In this document: positions 8,438 through 17,373 of the stretch, piece by piece
Numbering within the stretch: position 1 is the stretch's first letter
How the letters are laid out: the number at the start of each line of letters is the position of its first letter
Assembly: GCA_016183985.1 (NCBI GenBank)
Contig: JACPDN010000010.1
Coordinates: forward strand, 620,001-684,000
From: Pseudomonadota bacterium
GTDB lineage: Bacteria > Pseudomonadota > Alphaproteobacteria > Dongiales > Dongiaceae
Length of the DNA stretch: 64,000 bases
Reading direction: 5' to 3'
The notes under the pieces: generated by a model
The model's database searches: none
What the model saw: only the letters and a program-made list of their open reading frames with translations
What the model was told of the DNA's origin: nothing
Program-made: the position numbers and the translations under genes

Positions 8438-8612
8438 CGGAGATATCCCCGACCGGGAGTATCGCTGCGTTACATAGCCGCGACTTTGGGTTATCATCGC
8501 GCCCGCGCCCGCGTCGGCATGCGCCCATCAGCTATGCCTTCCTTCGTCCCCTTGGTGGATTTCCGTTTTCCTGCGCCCGCGCCTCTGAATCATTCAATTT
8601 GGGAGACATGAC

Positions 8613-8753
8613 GTGGCCAAAGGTCAAATGCGCAGCAACCGCGAAAAGAAGAAGCCGAAACAGGACAAGGTCAAATCGGCACCCGCCGGCAACGGCTTTG
8701 CCTCCGCCTCGTCCAATCCGGCAGCCTCGGCTTACGCCAACAAGAAGAAGTAG
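8613..8753 (+). CDS. Small basic Lys-rich protein (46 residues)
   Basis: A short reading frame starts at GTG with GGGAGA 6 bases upstream and reads MAKGQMRSNREKKKPKQDKV, then an Ala/Ser-rich stretch and a final NKKK. The composition (very basic N-half, Ala/Ser/Asn tail) and the MAKGQxRxNRExKKPK start resemble a small uncharacterised protein family of proteobacteria, as far as I recall. It ends 40 bases before a strong hairpin terminator, which supports a real transcription unit. Function is unknown; nucleic-acid binding is possible from charge alone. Confidence 0.75.
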   Translation: MAKGQMRSNREKKKPKQDKVKSAPAGNGFASASSNPAASAYANKKK

Positions 8754-8793
8754 CGACTGGCTGCAGGTTCGCTTGCCGTGCGCCAAAACAAAA

Positions 8794-8822
8794 CCCCCGC
8801 GCCGGATCACCCGGCGCGGGGG
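8794..8822. terminator. bidirectional terminator between small ORF and tRNA-Ala
   Basis: A perfect 12-bp stem, CCCCCGCGCCGG (8794-8805) and CCGGCGCGGGGG (8811-8822), has a 5-base loop. T-rich sequence follows on the plus side (TTGTTGTTTGG), and A-rich sequence on the other flank reads as TTTTGTTTTGG on the minus strand. It can therefore stop both the small plus-strand gene and the minus-strand tRNA. Confidence 0.9.
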
Positions 8823-8830
8823 TTGTTGTT

Positions 8831-8906
8831 TGGTGGACCCAAGCGGGATCGAACCGCTGACCTCCACAATGCCATTGTGGCGCTCTCCCAGCTGAGCTAT
8901 GGGCCC
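8831..8906 (-). tRNA. tRNA-Ala (anticodon GGC)
   Basis: 76-nt tRNA on the minus strand with encoded CCA. The acceptor arm GGGCCCA pairs with TGGGTCC, the D arm is GCTC/GAGC, the anticodon arm CCACA/TGTGG has loop ATGGCAT (anticodon GGC, reads GCC/GCU), and the T arm AGCGG/CCGCT has TTCGATC. All arms pair well. It is isolated, not in an rRNA operon. Confidence 0.97.
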
Positions 8907-9039
8907 GAAACTCGGGGTCGGTCGCCGGATGGTCCCATCTAGTGGGACCTCTCTGGGGGGCGATCGAACGGGCTGGAACCTAAGTGGACGCCGCCCGGAA
9001 TTCAAGAAGAAAAAAGGGCAATATTTTCAAGGGACGAGA

Positions 9040-9058
9040 GCCCGGGCGACGCCCGGGC
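9040..9058 (-). terminator. hairpin downstream of the TIGR02300 gene
   Basis: GCCCGGGC occurs twice (9040-9047 and 9051-9058) and is self-complementary, giving an 8-bp stem with a 3-base loop 9 bases after the minus-strand stop. The T-run on the minus strand (CCCTTTTTT) is about 20 bases further on, so termination is likely but not textbook. Confidence 0.45.
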
Positions 9059-9066
9059 AGACCTCG

Positions 9067-9396
9067 TCAACCCTCGTCTTCGCCCTTCTCGATGGCTTCC
9101 GAGATATCCTCGTCATCCTCACCGAGCTCCGAGGCGTCCTCAAGGACGGTGTCCTCTTCGTCGCCTATATCCTCCTCATCACCTTCCGTGTCGACAACGA
9201 CATCGTCGACATCCGGCTCGGCAGCGGACTTAACCGGCGTCATCTTCTCGGCGACGCGGCGGCGGCTCTTCATCACGGCGTCAGGATCGTAAACCGTCTT
9301 GCACTTGGGGCAGACGATCGTCGCCTTGCGCATATCGTAAAAATGGGCGCCACAGCTTGGGCAAACGCGCTTGGTGCCCCATTCCGGCTTGGTCAC
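9067..9396 (-). CDS. TIGR02300 / FYDLN acid family protein
   Basis: 109-residue protein. The N-terminus has a zinc-ribbon-like pair CPSCGAHFYD and CPKCKTVYD, and the C-terminal half is extremely acidic (a run rich in Glu/Asp from about residue 60 to the end). This is the layout of the alphaproteobacterial FYDLN acid family, of unknown function. The start is GTG at 9396 with GGAGAG 5 bases upstream, giving VTKPEWGTKRVCPSCG. A longer frame to 9618 exists but would overlap the aroA start and lacks family likeness. It is divergent from aroA. Confidence 0.9.
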   Translation of the reverse strand: MTKPEWGTKRVCPSCGAHFYDMRKATIVCPKCKTVYDPDAVMKSRRRVAEKMTPVKSAAEPDVDDVVVDTEGDEEDIGDEEDTVLEDASELGEDDEDISEAIEKGEDEG

Positions 9397-9591
9397 GTGA
9401 TCTCTCCGGTCAAATCTCGGTCGGGGGTGCCAATTGCCATAGCCCAAGGGGCCTGTCAACGCCCTCAAATCAAGCCCCATTTGACCCCGGGCGGGCGATT
9501 CCGGAACGTGGAAAATCGGGATTTCCGTTGGCGCACCGCCCTGTGCTAGAGAAGCGCCGCACCCGCAGCGGCGGGCCCGCTTCTTTCTGCA

Positions 9592-10956
9592 ATGACCGGA
9601 ACTGGCATGAGCAAGCATTCATCCACCCCCCGCGCCCTCACTTCCGGGACCGGCAGCGGCTTGCGCGGTACCGTCCGCGTACCGGGCGACAAGTCGGTGT
9701 CGCACCGCGCACTGATGCTGGGTGCGCTGGCTCTGGGCGAGACGGAAATCCATGGCTTGCTCGAAGGCGAAGACGTGCTGCGCACGGCAGCCGCGATGCG
9801 GCTACTGGGCGGCGAGACCGAGAAGGGCAGCGACGGCATCTGGCGCGCCCGTGGCCGTGGGAATGGGGGGCTGGCCGAAGCAGCCGATGTCTTGGACCTC
9901 GGCAATGCCGGCACCGGCACGCGCCTGCTGATGGGCCTGGTGGCGCCCTATCCGATGACGACTTTTTTCACGGGCGACGCATCCTTGCGCTCGCGCCCGA
10001 TGGCGCGTGTGAGCGAGCCCTTGAGCCAGATGGGCGCCAGCTTCGTGACGCGCAGCAAGGGCCGCCCGCCCTTGGCGGTCATCGGCACCGCCCATCCGCG
10101 GCCCATCACCTACAAGCTGCCGGTGGCAAGTGCGCAGGTGAAATCGGCCATTCTGCTGGCTGGCCTCAACACGCCAGGCATCACTACCGTCATCGAACCG
10201 GAAGCGACACGCGATCACACCGAACTGATGCTCAGGGGCTTTGGCGTCGAGGTGAAGGTCGAAGAAACGCCGGAAGGACGGGCTTCTTCGGTGAAGGGCC
10301 ACATGGAGCTCAAGGGTCGCAAGGTCGTGGTGCCAGGCGATCCCAGCTCCGCCGCTTTCCCCATTGTTGCAGCCCTGATTCTCCCCGGTTCCGATATTCT
10401 GATCGAGAATGTCGGTCTCAACCCGCATCGTATCGGCCTCATCGACACGCTGATCGAAATGGGTGCGGCGATCGAGGTGAAGAACGCGCGCATCGAAGCC
10501 GGCGAAAAAGTTGGCGACCTCCATGTGAAGCATTCGCATCTCAAGGGCGTCACGGTTCCTGCCGAACGCGCGCCCTCGATGATCGACGAATACCCGATCC
10601 TTTCCGTCGCCGCTTCCTTCGCCGAAGGTGAAACGAAGATGCTGGGTCTCGGCGAACTCCGCGTCAAAGAAAGCGACCGCCTCGGCGCCATGGCGCGCGG
10701 CCTTGCTGCTTGCGGTGTCGCGTTGGAAGAGGGCGAGGATTGGCTCGCCGTCAAAGGCACGGGCAAAAAACCAAAAGGTGGTGCCCATATCGCCGTCAAT
10801 CTCGACCATCGTCCGGCGATGTCGTTCCTGGTTCTGGGCCTGGCCGCCGAGAAGCCGGTCAGCATCGATGACGGCTCGCCCATCGACACCTCCTTCCCCG
10901 GCTTCGTCGCGCTGATGAATGGCATGGGCGGGACGATCAGCGCGGTAACGGCATGA
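9592..10956 (+). CDS. aroA: 3-phosphoshikimate 1-carboxyvinyltransferase (EPSP synthase)
   Basis: Joins phosphoenolpyruvate to shikimate-3-phosphate in chorismate synthesis; cytoplasmic. The protein has the substrate motifs [44 protein letters not shown] and [16 protein letters not shown], in the normal order of the inside-out alpha/beta barrel, and about 450 residues. The NAGTG version with Ala is that of class II-type enzymes. ATG 9592 or ATG 9607 (MSKHSST) may be the true start. cmk follows after 64 bases and rpsA after that, a conserved arrangement. Confidence 0.97.
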   Translation: MTGTGMSKHSSTPRALTSGTGSGLRGTVRVPGDKSVSHRALMLGALALGETEIHGLLEGEDVLRTAAAMRLLGGETEKGSDGIWRARGRGNGGLAEAADVLDLGNAGTGTRLLMGLVAPYPMTTFFTGDASLRSRPMARVSEPLSQMGASFVTRSKGRPPLAVIGTAHPRPITYKLPVASAQVKSAILLAGLNTPGITTVIEPEATRDHTELMLRGFGVEVKVEETPEGRASSVKGHMELKGRKVVVPGDPSSAAFPIVAALILPGSDILIENVGLNPHRIGLIDTLIEMGAAIEVKNARIEAGEKVGDLHVKHSHLKGVTVPAERAPSMIDEYPILSVAASFAEGETKMLGLGELRVKESDRLGAMARGLAACGVALEEGEDWLAVKGTGKKPKGGAHIAVNLDHRPAMSFLVLGLAAEKPVSIDDGSPIDTSFPGFVALMNGMGGTISAVTA

Positions 10957-10970
10957 GCATGATGGCAAAG

Positions 10971-11012
10971 GCCCCTCGCCCCGCTTGCGGGGAAAGGGGT
11001 TGGGGTGGGGGG
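10971..11012 (+). repeat. dispersed C-rich/G-rich palindromic element, copy 1
   Basis: Between aroA and cmk lies a C-run/G-run element: GCCCCTCGCCCC, a small GCTTGCGG turn, then AGGGGTTGGGGTGGGGG. The right half nearly matches an element at 62444-62483. It resembles dispersed intergenic palindromes that are frequent in alphaproteobacteria. It abuts the cmk ribosome-binding region and leaves only a poor Shine-Dalgarno. Confidence 0.7.
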
Positions 11013-11020
11013 TTCTGCCG

Positions 11021-11704
11021 ATGACGAAACCCTTTGTGATCGCCCTCGACGGTCCGGCAGCAGCCGGCAAGGGGACGCTCGCCAAGCGACTGGCCCAGCA
11101 CTACAACCTCGCTTATCTCGATACCGGCTCGCTCTACCGGGCTGTGGGGCTAGCCGTCCTGCGGGCGGGTAAGGATCCGACCGACCCCACAGCCGCGACC
11201 GAGGTGGCCACGACCCTTTCCGCCGATCTCCTCACCGATCCCGAATTGCGCTCGGCCAAGGCTGGCGATGCCTCCTCGAAGGTCGCAGCCATCCCCGGTG
11301 TCCGGGCCGCCCTCTTCGATTGGCAGCGTCGATTCGCTGCCGAACCACAACCTGATGTGGCTGGGCGGCAGCGTTCCGGTTCTGTTCTGGACGGTCGTGA
11401 TATCGGCACCGTCATCTGCCCGGAGGCGGAGGTCAAAATCTTCGTCACCGCCAGTGCCGAAGCCAGGGCCAACCGCCGCCTCAAGGAGTTGCAAGCACGG
11501 GGCGAAGAAGCTATATACGCCCGGGTTTTAGAGGATATCAGGGCCCGCGACGCCCGCGATGCAGCGCGCGCCGATGCCCCGATGAAGGCGGCCGATGATG
11601 CCGTCCACCTCGACACCTCGGATCTCGACATCGATCAGGTCTTTGCGAAAGCCAAAGCGATCGTGGATGAGCGCCTAAAACCTTTGTCAGGTCGTCGGCG
11701 CTGA
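11021..11704 (+). CDS. cmk: Cytidylate kinase
   Basis: Phosphorylates CMP and dCMP with ATP. The 227-residue protein starts at MTKPFVIALDGPAAAGKGTL (P-loop GPAAAGKG), has the substrate-proximal YLDTGSLYRAVG, the insert VLDGRDIGTVICPEAEVKIF and the LID region RRLKELQARG, and ends in a region with HLDTSDLDIDQV. ATG 11021 is chosen because it begins directly before the P-loop strand; an upstream reading from 10985 lies inside the repeat element. rpsA follows 93 bases downstream. Confidence 0.96.
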   Translation: MTKPFVIALDGPAAAGKGTLAKRLAQHYNLAYLDTGSLYRAVGLAVLRAGKDPTDPTAATEVATTLSADLLTDPELRSAKAGDASSKVAAIPGVRAALFDWQRRFAAEPQPDVAGRQRSGSVLDGRDIGTVICPEAEVKIFVTASAEARANRRLKELQARGEEAIYARVLEDIRARDARDAARADAPMKAADDAVHLDTSDLDIDQVFAKAKAIVDERLKPLSGRRR

Positions 11705-11797
11705 TCTCCTGCATCCGTTTTTAGAACTGCGTGACCACCAGACCGCCGGAGCCAACCGGCTGGCCGGAAAAAAGATGATGAAAGGAACTAAACTCTA

Positions 11798-13534
11798 ATG
11801 GCTAAATCTGCTGCGGCCCGCGTTGCCGCCCACGACATTCCCGCTGCCAAGGAAAACTTCGCAGCCCTCCTCGAAGAATCATTGGGCTCGGCCCAAGGTC
11901 TCGAAGGTTCGGTGCTCTCGGGCACCGTCGTTGCCATCGATGGCGAATTCGCCCTGGTCGATGTCGGCCTGAAGTCCGAAGGCCGCGTCGCCTTGCGTGA
12001 GTTCGGCGGCCCGGCCGGCAAGGCTGAGATCAAGGTCGGCGACGTCGTCGAAGTCTATCTCGAGCGCATGGAAGACAAGAACGGCGAAGCGATGCTGAGC
12101 CGTGAGAAGGCCAAGCGCGAAGAAGCCTGGACCGCTCTCGAGAAGCAGTTCAAGGACAACCAGCGCGTCACCGGCGTGATCTTCGGCCGCGTGAAGGGCG
12201 GTTTCACCGTCGATCTCTCGGGCGCCGTGGCCTTCTTGCCGGGCAGCCAGGTCGACATCCGTCCGGTGCGCGATGTGGGCCCGCTTATGGGCACACCGCA
12301 GCCGTTCCAGATCCTCAAGATGGACCGCGCGCGCGGCAACATCGTCGTCTCGCGTCGTGCCGTGCTCGAAGAGAGCCGCGCCGAAGCCCGCAGCGAACTG
12401 GTGGCCAACCTCAAGGAAGGCCAGGTTCTGCAGGGTGTGGTGAAGAACATCACCGATTACGGTGCGTTCGTTGACCTCGGCGGCGTCGATGGTCTGCTGC
12501 ACGTCACCGATATCGCGTGGCGCCGCATCAACCATCCTTCGGAAGCGCTCCACATCGGCCAGACCGTCAACGTCCAGGTCGTGCGCTTCAACCCGGAAAC
12601 CCAGCGCATCAGCCTCGGCATGAAGCAGCTTGAGGCGGATCCCTGGGAAGGCGTTGCCGCGAAGTATCCGGTCGGTGCGAAGCTCAAGGGCCGCGTCACC
12701 AACATCACCGATTACGGCGCGTTCGTCGAACTCGAGCCGGGCATCGAAGGCCTGGTCCACGTCTCCGAAATGAGCTGGACCAAGAAGAACGTGCATCCGG
12801 GCAAGATCGTCTCGACCAGCCAGGAAGTCGAAGTCATGGTGCTCGACGTTGATCCGACCAAGCGTCGTATCAGCCTGGGCCTCAAGCAGTGCATGGACAA
12901 CCCGTGGTCGTCCTTCGTCGACAAGCATCCGGCGGGCACCGAGCTCGAAGGCGAGATCAAGAACATCACCGAATTCGGTCTGTTCGTCGGTCTCCCGGGC
13001 GAGATCGACGGCATGGTCCATCTCTCGGACCTCGATTGGGATCGTGCCGGCGAAGAGGCCGTGCAGGATTACAAGAAGGGCCAGATGGTCAAGGTGAAGC
13101 TTCTCGATGTCGACATCGAGAAGGAGCGCATCAGCCTTGGTATCAAGCAACTCAAGAAGGACACCTTTGCTGAGTCGGCTGGTACCTTGAAGAAGGGCGA
13201 AGTCGTCACCTGCACCGTGACCGCGGTGACCGATGGCGGCCTCGAAGTCACCGTCGGTGACGGCGTCCCGGGCTTCATCAAGAAGGCGGATCTGTCGCGC
13301 GAGCGTACCGAGCAGCGTCCCGACCGCTTCGCGGTTGGCGAAAAGGTCGATGCGAAGATCGCTCAGGTCGACGCCAAGACCCGCAAGCTCACCTTGTCGA
13401 TCAAGGCCCGCGAAGTCGAAGAGGACAAGCAGGCGATGGCCGAATTCGGTTCGTCCGATTCGGGTGCCAGCCTCGGCGACATCTTGGGTGCGGCCCTCAA
13501 CAAGGCCAAGAAGAAGAAGGGCGACGACGAATAA
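11798..13534 (+). CDS. rpsA: 30S ribosomal protein S1
   Basis: Binds mRNA on the 30S subunit and helps initiation. The 578-residue protein contains six S1 (OB-fold) domains; the repeats are visible through recurrent blocks such as VVKNITDYGAFVDLGGVDGL, VTNITDYGAFVELEPGIEGL, IKNITEFGLFVGLPGEIDGM and the closing RISLGMKQLE / RISLGLKQ / RISLGIKQLK. The C-terminus is Lys-rich. The start has GAAAGGAAC upstream, and a perfect 14-bp terminator stem lies about 60 bases after the stop. Confidence 0.98.
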   Translation: MAKSAAARVAAHDIPAAKENFAALLEESLGSAQGLEGSVLSGTVVAIDGEFALVDVGLKSEGRVALREFGGPAGKAEIKVGDVVEVYLERMEDKNGEAMLSREKAKREEAWTALEKQFKDNQRVTGVIFGRVKGGFTVDLSGAVAFLPGSQVDIRPVRDVGPLMGTPQPFQILKMDRARGNIVVSRRAVLEESRAEARSELVANLKEGQVLQGVVKNITDYGAFVDLGGVDGLLHVTDIAWRRINHPSEALHIGQTVNVQVVRFNPETQRISLGMKQLEADPWEGVAAKYPVGAKLKGRVTNITDYGAFVELEPGIEGLVHVSEMSWTKKNVHPGKIVSTSQEVEVMVLDVDPTKRRISLGLKQCMDNPWSSFVDKHPAGTELEGEIKNITEFGLFVGLPGEIDGMVHLSDLDWDRAGEEAVQDYKKGQMVKVKLLDVDIEKERISLGIKQLKKDTFAESAGTLKKGEVVTCTVTAVTDGGLEVTVGDGVPGFIKKADLSRERTEQRPDRFAVGEKVDAKIAQVDAKTRKLTLSIKAREVEEDKQAMAEFGSSDSGASLGDILGAALNKAKKKKGDDE

Positions 13535-13597
13535 GCCCGACCATTCGGGTAATTTTGTTGCGCATTTGACGCTTTAGATGCGTCAAAACGGGTCAAG

Positions 13598-13636
13598 ACG
13601 GGCCGGAAAGGGTGACCTTTCCGGCCCGTCTCTGTT
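13598..13636 (+). terminator. Rho-independent terminator after rpsA
   Basis: A perfect 14-bp stem, ACGGGCCGGAAAGG (13598-13611) and CCTTTCCGGCCCGT (13616-13629), with a GTGA loop, followed by CTCTGTTT. It separates rpsA from ihfB. The rest of the 270-base gap shows no gene. Confidence 0.85.
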
Positions 13637-13805
13637 TCCGGAGGGCCTTTTCGCCAAAAAACATAGAGATATGAGCGGCTTATCCTTGACGAGGCCGGTT
13701 TTTCCCGGCACGCTTCCCGCACAATATGGGCAGGGGATGCGCCCAGAGGCTTGGACGGACAGGAAAAATGCCCGTTACGGCATAGGGCGGATGGGGACCT
13801 TAAGC

Positions 13806-14162
13806 ATGACTAAATCGGAATTGATTCTGCGCATCGGCGAACTCAATCCGCATCTCTATCATCGGGATGTGGAGCGGATCGTGACGGCGATCTTCGAGGA
13901 GATCACCAACGCGTTGGCGCGGCAGGATCGCGTTGAATTGCGCGGCTTTGGCGCTTTCTCGGTGAAGCAGCGCGATGCCCGCAAGGGGCGCAATCCGCGC
14001 ACCGGTGAGACCGTCGCGGTTGATGAAAAAGTTGTGCCGTTCTTCAAGACTGGTAAAGAGCTGCGTGATCGTCTCAACAGCCGTGCCGACACGCCGGCAA
14101 AGCCCACTGCTGAAGGCGCAGCACCTGCCTCGTCGCAGCCCAAGGAACCGGGCAGCAATTGA
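13806..14162 (+). CDS. ihfB: Integration host factor subunit beta
   Basis: DNA-bending nucleoid protein that works as a heterodimer with IhfA. The 118-residue form starts [20 protein letters not shown], has the HU/IHF DNA-binding arm with [10 protein letters not shown] and the signature region [20 protein letters not shown], then an extended Ala/Pro-rich tail of about 25 residues not found in the short E. coli protein. ATG 13806 is chosen on family length; the frame is open upstream to 13578 but runs through the terminator. It follows rpsA, as in many alphaproteobacteria. Confidence 0.95.
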   Translation: MTKSELILRIGELNPHLYHRDVERIVTAIFEEITNALARQDRVELRGFGAFSVKQRDARKGRNPRTGETVAVDEKVVPFFKTGKELRDRLNSRADTPAKPTAEGAAPASSQPKEPGSN

Positions 14163-14273
14163 GGCAGCAGCAATAGAGGCAGGGGCAAGGCTTTCGGGCG
14201 ATCGGGGGCTTTCCGGCAACGGAACGCCCGCTAAACTATGCCCTGCCGCCGCTTCTCGATGACCGGAATGCCC

Positions 14274-14609
14274 ATGAACCGCTTCGCCTGGATCGTTACC
14301 GTCCCGATCGCCCTGCTGGTGATTCTCTTCGCTCTGATGAACCGTCAGGAAGTGTCGCTAAGCCTGTGGCCGTTCCCTTGGGATGTGACGGCACCGCTCT
14401 TCCTCTTCACGCTGGGCGCCGTCGTGTTCGGCTTCTTCTTCGGTGCCCTCGCCACCTGGCTCTCCGGCCGTACGACACGGCAGAAGCTGCGTGCGACTGG
14501 CCGGGCCCTGGCCGAAACGCGCGACGAACTCGCGCATGCCAAGCGACAGTCGACACAGGATCGGTCGACGCAGGTCCATCTGCCCCCGGCTTTGCCGCCG
14601 ACCGCCTAG
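14274..14609 (+). CDS. LapA-domain (DUF1049) inner-membrane protein
   Basis: 111-residue membrane protein with two predicted helices, WIVTVPIALLVILFALMN and LFLFTLGAVVFGFFFGALAT, separated by the short loop RQEVSLSLWPFPWDV that is typical of LapA/YciS-type proteins. A coiled-coil-like cytoplasmic tail (LRATGRALAETRDELAHAKR) follows. YciS/LapA in enterobacteria is tied to control of LPS synthesis; whether this applies here is unknown. Position after ihfB matches the E. coli order ihfB-lapA. Starts at 14259, 14268 and 14274 are in frame; 14274 has GGAA at good spacing. Confidence 0.8.
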   Translation: MNRFAWIVTVPIALLVILFALMNRQEVSLSLWPFPWDVTAPLFLFTLGAVVFGFFFGALATWLSGRTTRQKLRATGRALAETRDELAHAKRQSTQDRSTQVHLPPALPPTA

Positions 14610-14660
14610 CCATCGCTGACTCATAGTGAGCTGCAGCGCCATTCCGAAAAGATCGTTGTC

Positions 14661-16190
14661 GTGAATCGTTCGCATGCCGATTTTCTGGCTGCGGCATCGG
14701 TGGTTGGGATCGCCGCGATCGGCCTCTTGCTGCAGAGCCATACCTACCTAAATCACGACGTCTCTTACATCCTCTGGGGCGCGCGCGAGATGTTGCACGG
14801 GGCGCAGTTCGGCCGCGACATCATCGACCCCAACCCGCCCCTCGCCTGGTACCTGTCTGCGATACCGGTCTGGCTCGCCGCGCGGCTGGCAATCCCACTC
14901 GACCTCGTCTTCCGTCTTTGCGTCATCTTTCTGGGCCTTCTTGCAATCGCCTGCGTGAAGTGGCGCTGGTGGCGGCATCCGGCGGATAGCAGCGCAGGTG
15001 AGGTTCGCCTGCTTGCCGTTGTCGCAGCGTCCTTCTTCTTTCTGATTGTCGGGCATGATTTCGGGCAGCGCGAGCATGTCGCCAGCATGCTGATCCTGCC
15101 ATACCTGACGGCCGCGGCGAGCAGGTTCGAACACCAGCCGCGACATGCGCGGTTGTCAGCAGTCGACCTTCTTGCCGCTCTCATGGTCGGGTTGGGCTTG
15201 GCGATCAAGCCCTTCTTCTATCTCATACCGGTGCTGGTCGAGAGTGCCATTCTCCTGCGCCATCACCGCCTGCGCGCCGTCATCTGCCTCGACACGGTGC
15301 TGATCCCGCTCGCGGCAGCCATCTATCTTTGTGTCATCTTCGTGTGGGCGCGCGGCTATATCGATGTGGCGCTGCCCTGGGTACGGCAGATCTACTGGAC
15401 CTTCGATGCGCAACCGGCAGCACTTGTGCAGGGCGTCCTGTTGCCTGGCAGCGCACTCCTCATTCTTTTCTATCTGTTTGCCCGCGGGCTGAAATCGTCT
15501 CTTGCGATTATCTTTGGCCTGGCCGCCTTAGGCTTCTTCTTCGCCTACATGATTCAAGGCAAGGGCTTCGGCTATCATCTGTATCCGATTGCCACCTATG
15601 CCGCCTTGGCGCTCGCGGTTCTGCTGCCAAAAGCCCGTCTTCGCCGAATGGCGCTGCCACTCGTCACAACCTGCGTGCTCATCCTCTACAATGTGTATTC
15701 CGCCGCTGCCTGGTGGTTGGACTATAACAAGGACTTCGGGGAGAGCGGTTTGGTTCTGACGGAGGTGATCAGGCTCGTCGACCGACCCGGCGGCGGCGGA
15801 TTTCTCGCCATTTCGAATCACCCGATACCCGCTTTTCCGACCGCGATCTATGCCGCAGCGCCGCTGGTGAGCCGTCACGGCAGCCAGATCTACCTGCATA
15901 CGCTGGCAGCCCTCCGGGAAGGACGACTACGCGCCAACGCCAAGCTTCAGGTCTATGCCGAAGAGCAAGCCCGCCAAATCATTGCTGCTGAGCTCGCCGA
16001 AAAGCCCGGAACAGTTCTCGTCGACTACGGCACGCAACGCGTCGGTATGAAGGACAGCGATTTCGACTTCCTCGCATTCTTCGAAGAAGATGAAGGCTTC
16101 AGGAGAATGTGGCAGGACTACCGCGAAGTGGCCCCGATCGGCCGCTTCCGAGCCTTCCTGCGCAGATCTGACCTGACGGTTCAGCCCTGA
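14661..16190 (+). CDS. Polytopic membrane protein, possible GT-C glycosyltransferase
   Basis: 509-residue integral membrane protein with about ten hydrophobic helices in the first 360 residues and a soluble C-terminal part. Early residues read LNHDVSYILWGAREMLHGAQ followed by FGRDIIDPNPPLAWYLSAIP; the acidic DIIDPNPP loop after the first helix recalls the first extracytoplasmic loop of GT-C polyprenyl-phosphate sugar transferases. That supports a lipid-linked sugar transferase role, but I cannot identify a substrate. GTG start at 14661. It borders the glycan cluster that starts at 16.2 kb. Confidence 0.6.
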   Translation: MNRSHADFLAAASVVGIAAIGLLLQSHTYLNHDVSYILWGAREMLHGAQFGRDIIDPNPPLAWYLSAIPVWLAARLAIPLDLVFRLCVIFLGLLAIACVKWRWWRHPADSSAGEVRLLAVVAASFFFLIVGHDFGQREHVASMLILPYLTAAASRFEHQPRHARLSAVDLLAALMVGLGLAIKPFFYLIPVLVESAILLRHHRLRAVICLDTVLIPLAAAIYLCVIFVWARGYIDVALPWVRQIYWTFDAQPAALVQGVLLPGSALLILFYLFARGLKSSLAIIFGLAALGFFFAYMIQGKGFGYHLYPIATYAALALAVLLPKARLRRMALPLVTTCVLILYNVYSAAAWWLDYNKDFGESGLVLTEVIRLVDRPGGGGFLAISNHPIPAFPTAIYAAAPLVSRHGSQIYLHTLAALREGRLRANAKLQVYAEEQARQIIAAELAEKPGTVLVDYGTQRVGMKDSDFDFLAFFEEDEGFRRMWQDYREVAPIGRFRAFLRRSDLTVQP

Positions 16191-16208
16191 CGATAGAGCG
16201 CTGACGGT

Positions 16209-17108
16209 TCAGCCTTGGCGCAATTCGATCGGGGCCAGCGCTCCGCCGGGCGTAGCGAGGCTTCGATAACAATCCGAGAGCCAGATATTGATGGCGTCGA
16301 GTGCCGGCCGCGGCTCTGGAAACAATGCCGGATCGCTGGGCAGGTAGAGTGGCTTTTCCGAGACGTCCTCGGCTGGCTCAGGCAACGCACCGAGGCGCAG
16401 AAGATCGGGGCGCGCGAAATGCGCAAAGACGCTGCGCGCGATATCGCGTAGCTGCAGCGTCTCGCGTGAATTGAGCTGCATCATGGCGTCTTGCGGCCAG
16501 TTCATCGCCAGCAGCCGTTTCATTGCCTCGGCAATGTCGACGGTATGGTGATATTGCCGATATTGCCTGCCGCTGGTCATCGCGAAAGGACGCTCTGCGC
16601 AAATCGCTGCAAACATCTGGCCCAGAAACATATGGGCATGAGGCAGGCCGACGCCATAGAGCGTGTGCAAGCGCAAGTGCAATACCCGGCCGCTCATATT
16701 GGTTTTCGCCAAGGCGGCGACAAGATCGCTCAGAGCCTGCTTGCTGGCGATATAGGGATTGCGCCGGCATATTTCGGGATGGCTCTCCATCACGGAGCCG
16801 ATCGTCATGAACCTGAGGCTGGCGTGACGAGCGCCCGCTGACAGAACAGCGCTCGGGAATTCGGTGTTGCTCCGGCGAAGCTCTGCCACCGAAAATGCCG
16901 GATCGGTGATGCCGCTGGCAAAGACGATATCGCCGCCACCTCTTTCTGCCAGCCCGGCGAGCCAGCGCGCTATGTCCGCAGCCTGCCACGACCGCGCCGT
17001 TGTCCAGGAAACGCTCTCGGCGGCGCCAATTGTCCGCGCCAACGCCGATCCCAATTGGCCGTTTGCGCCGAAGATGACGACCGGGCGCTGTTCTTTTTCA
17101 TTCGCCAA
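16209..17108 (-). CDS. NAD(P)-dependent epimerase/dehydratase family protein
   Basis: 299-residue extended SDR. The nucleotide-binding GxxGxxG appears as VIFGANGQLGSALAR at the N-terminus. The Ser/Tyr/Lys region reads FMTIGSVMES and YIASKQALSDLV, giving a YxxxK pair at about residues 139-143. The central and C-terminal parts (HHTVDIAEAMKRLL, LNSRETLQLRDIARS) fit nucleotide-sugar enzymes. The substrate is unknown. It is the only minus-strand gene at the left edge of the glycan cluster and is divergent from rfbF across 265 bases that hold no clear gene. Confidence 0.8.
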   Translation of the reverse strand: MANEKEQRPVVIFGANGQLGSALARTIGAAESVSWTTARSWQAADIARWLAGLAERGGGDIVFASGITDPAFSVAELRRSNTEFPSAVLSAGARHASLRFMTIGSVMESHPEICRRNPYIASKQALSDLVAALAKTNMSGRVLHLRLHTLYGVGLPHAHMFLGQMFAAICAERPFAMTSGRQYRQYHHTVDIAEAMKRLLAMNWPQDAMMQLNSRETLQLRDIARSVFAHFARPDLLRLGALPEPAEDVSEKPLYLPSDPALFPEPRPALDAINIWLSDCYRSLATPGGALAPIELRQG

Positions 17109-17373
17109 AGCACCAACCTAACTAGCCGGGATGGGGTATCGGCCCTGCGGCGGCCCAATGTGGTGCACGACCGCCAGCGCCAAAGATGTGTGAGCATTGT
17201 TCAATAAAACCAGCAAATAACAAGCCCATCGGTAACCCGACCCGACCTCTTTCCGAAAAATTAACCAATGTCGGGACTATTATGAAATGCGGGGAACAGA
17301 CGAAACGGGCGGTGCGAAGCAGGATCCGGCTTCCATGCAGGGATTGCGCGCCATCGACAAAGCGAGCCGGGAA

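Noticed and set aside
7391-8497. 368-codon open frame opposite the chemoreceptor
   Set aside because: Composition follows the reverse complement of the coiled-coil signalling domain; no Shine-Dalgarno or motif supports it.
11879-13150. 423-codon frame opposite rpsA
   Set aside because: Repeats in it mirror the S1 domains on the other strand; it is a shadow.
17109-17373. JUMPstart/ops element before the glycan cluster
   Set aside because: The core GGCGGTAGCNT was not found in the gap.
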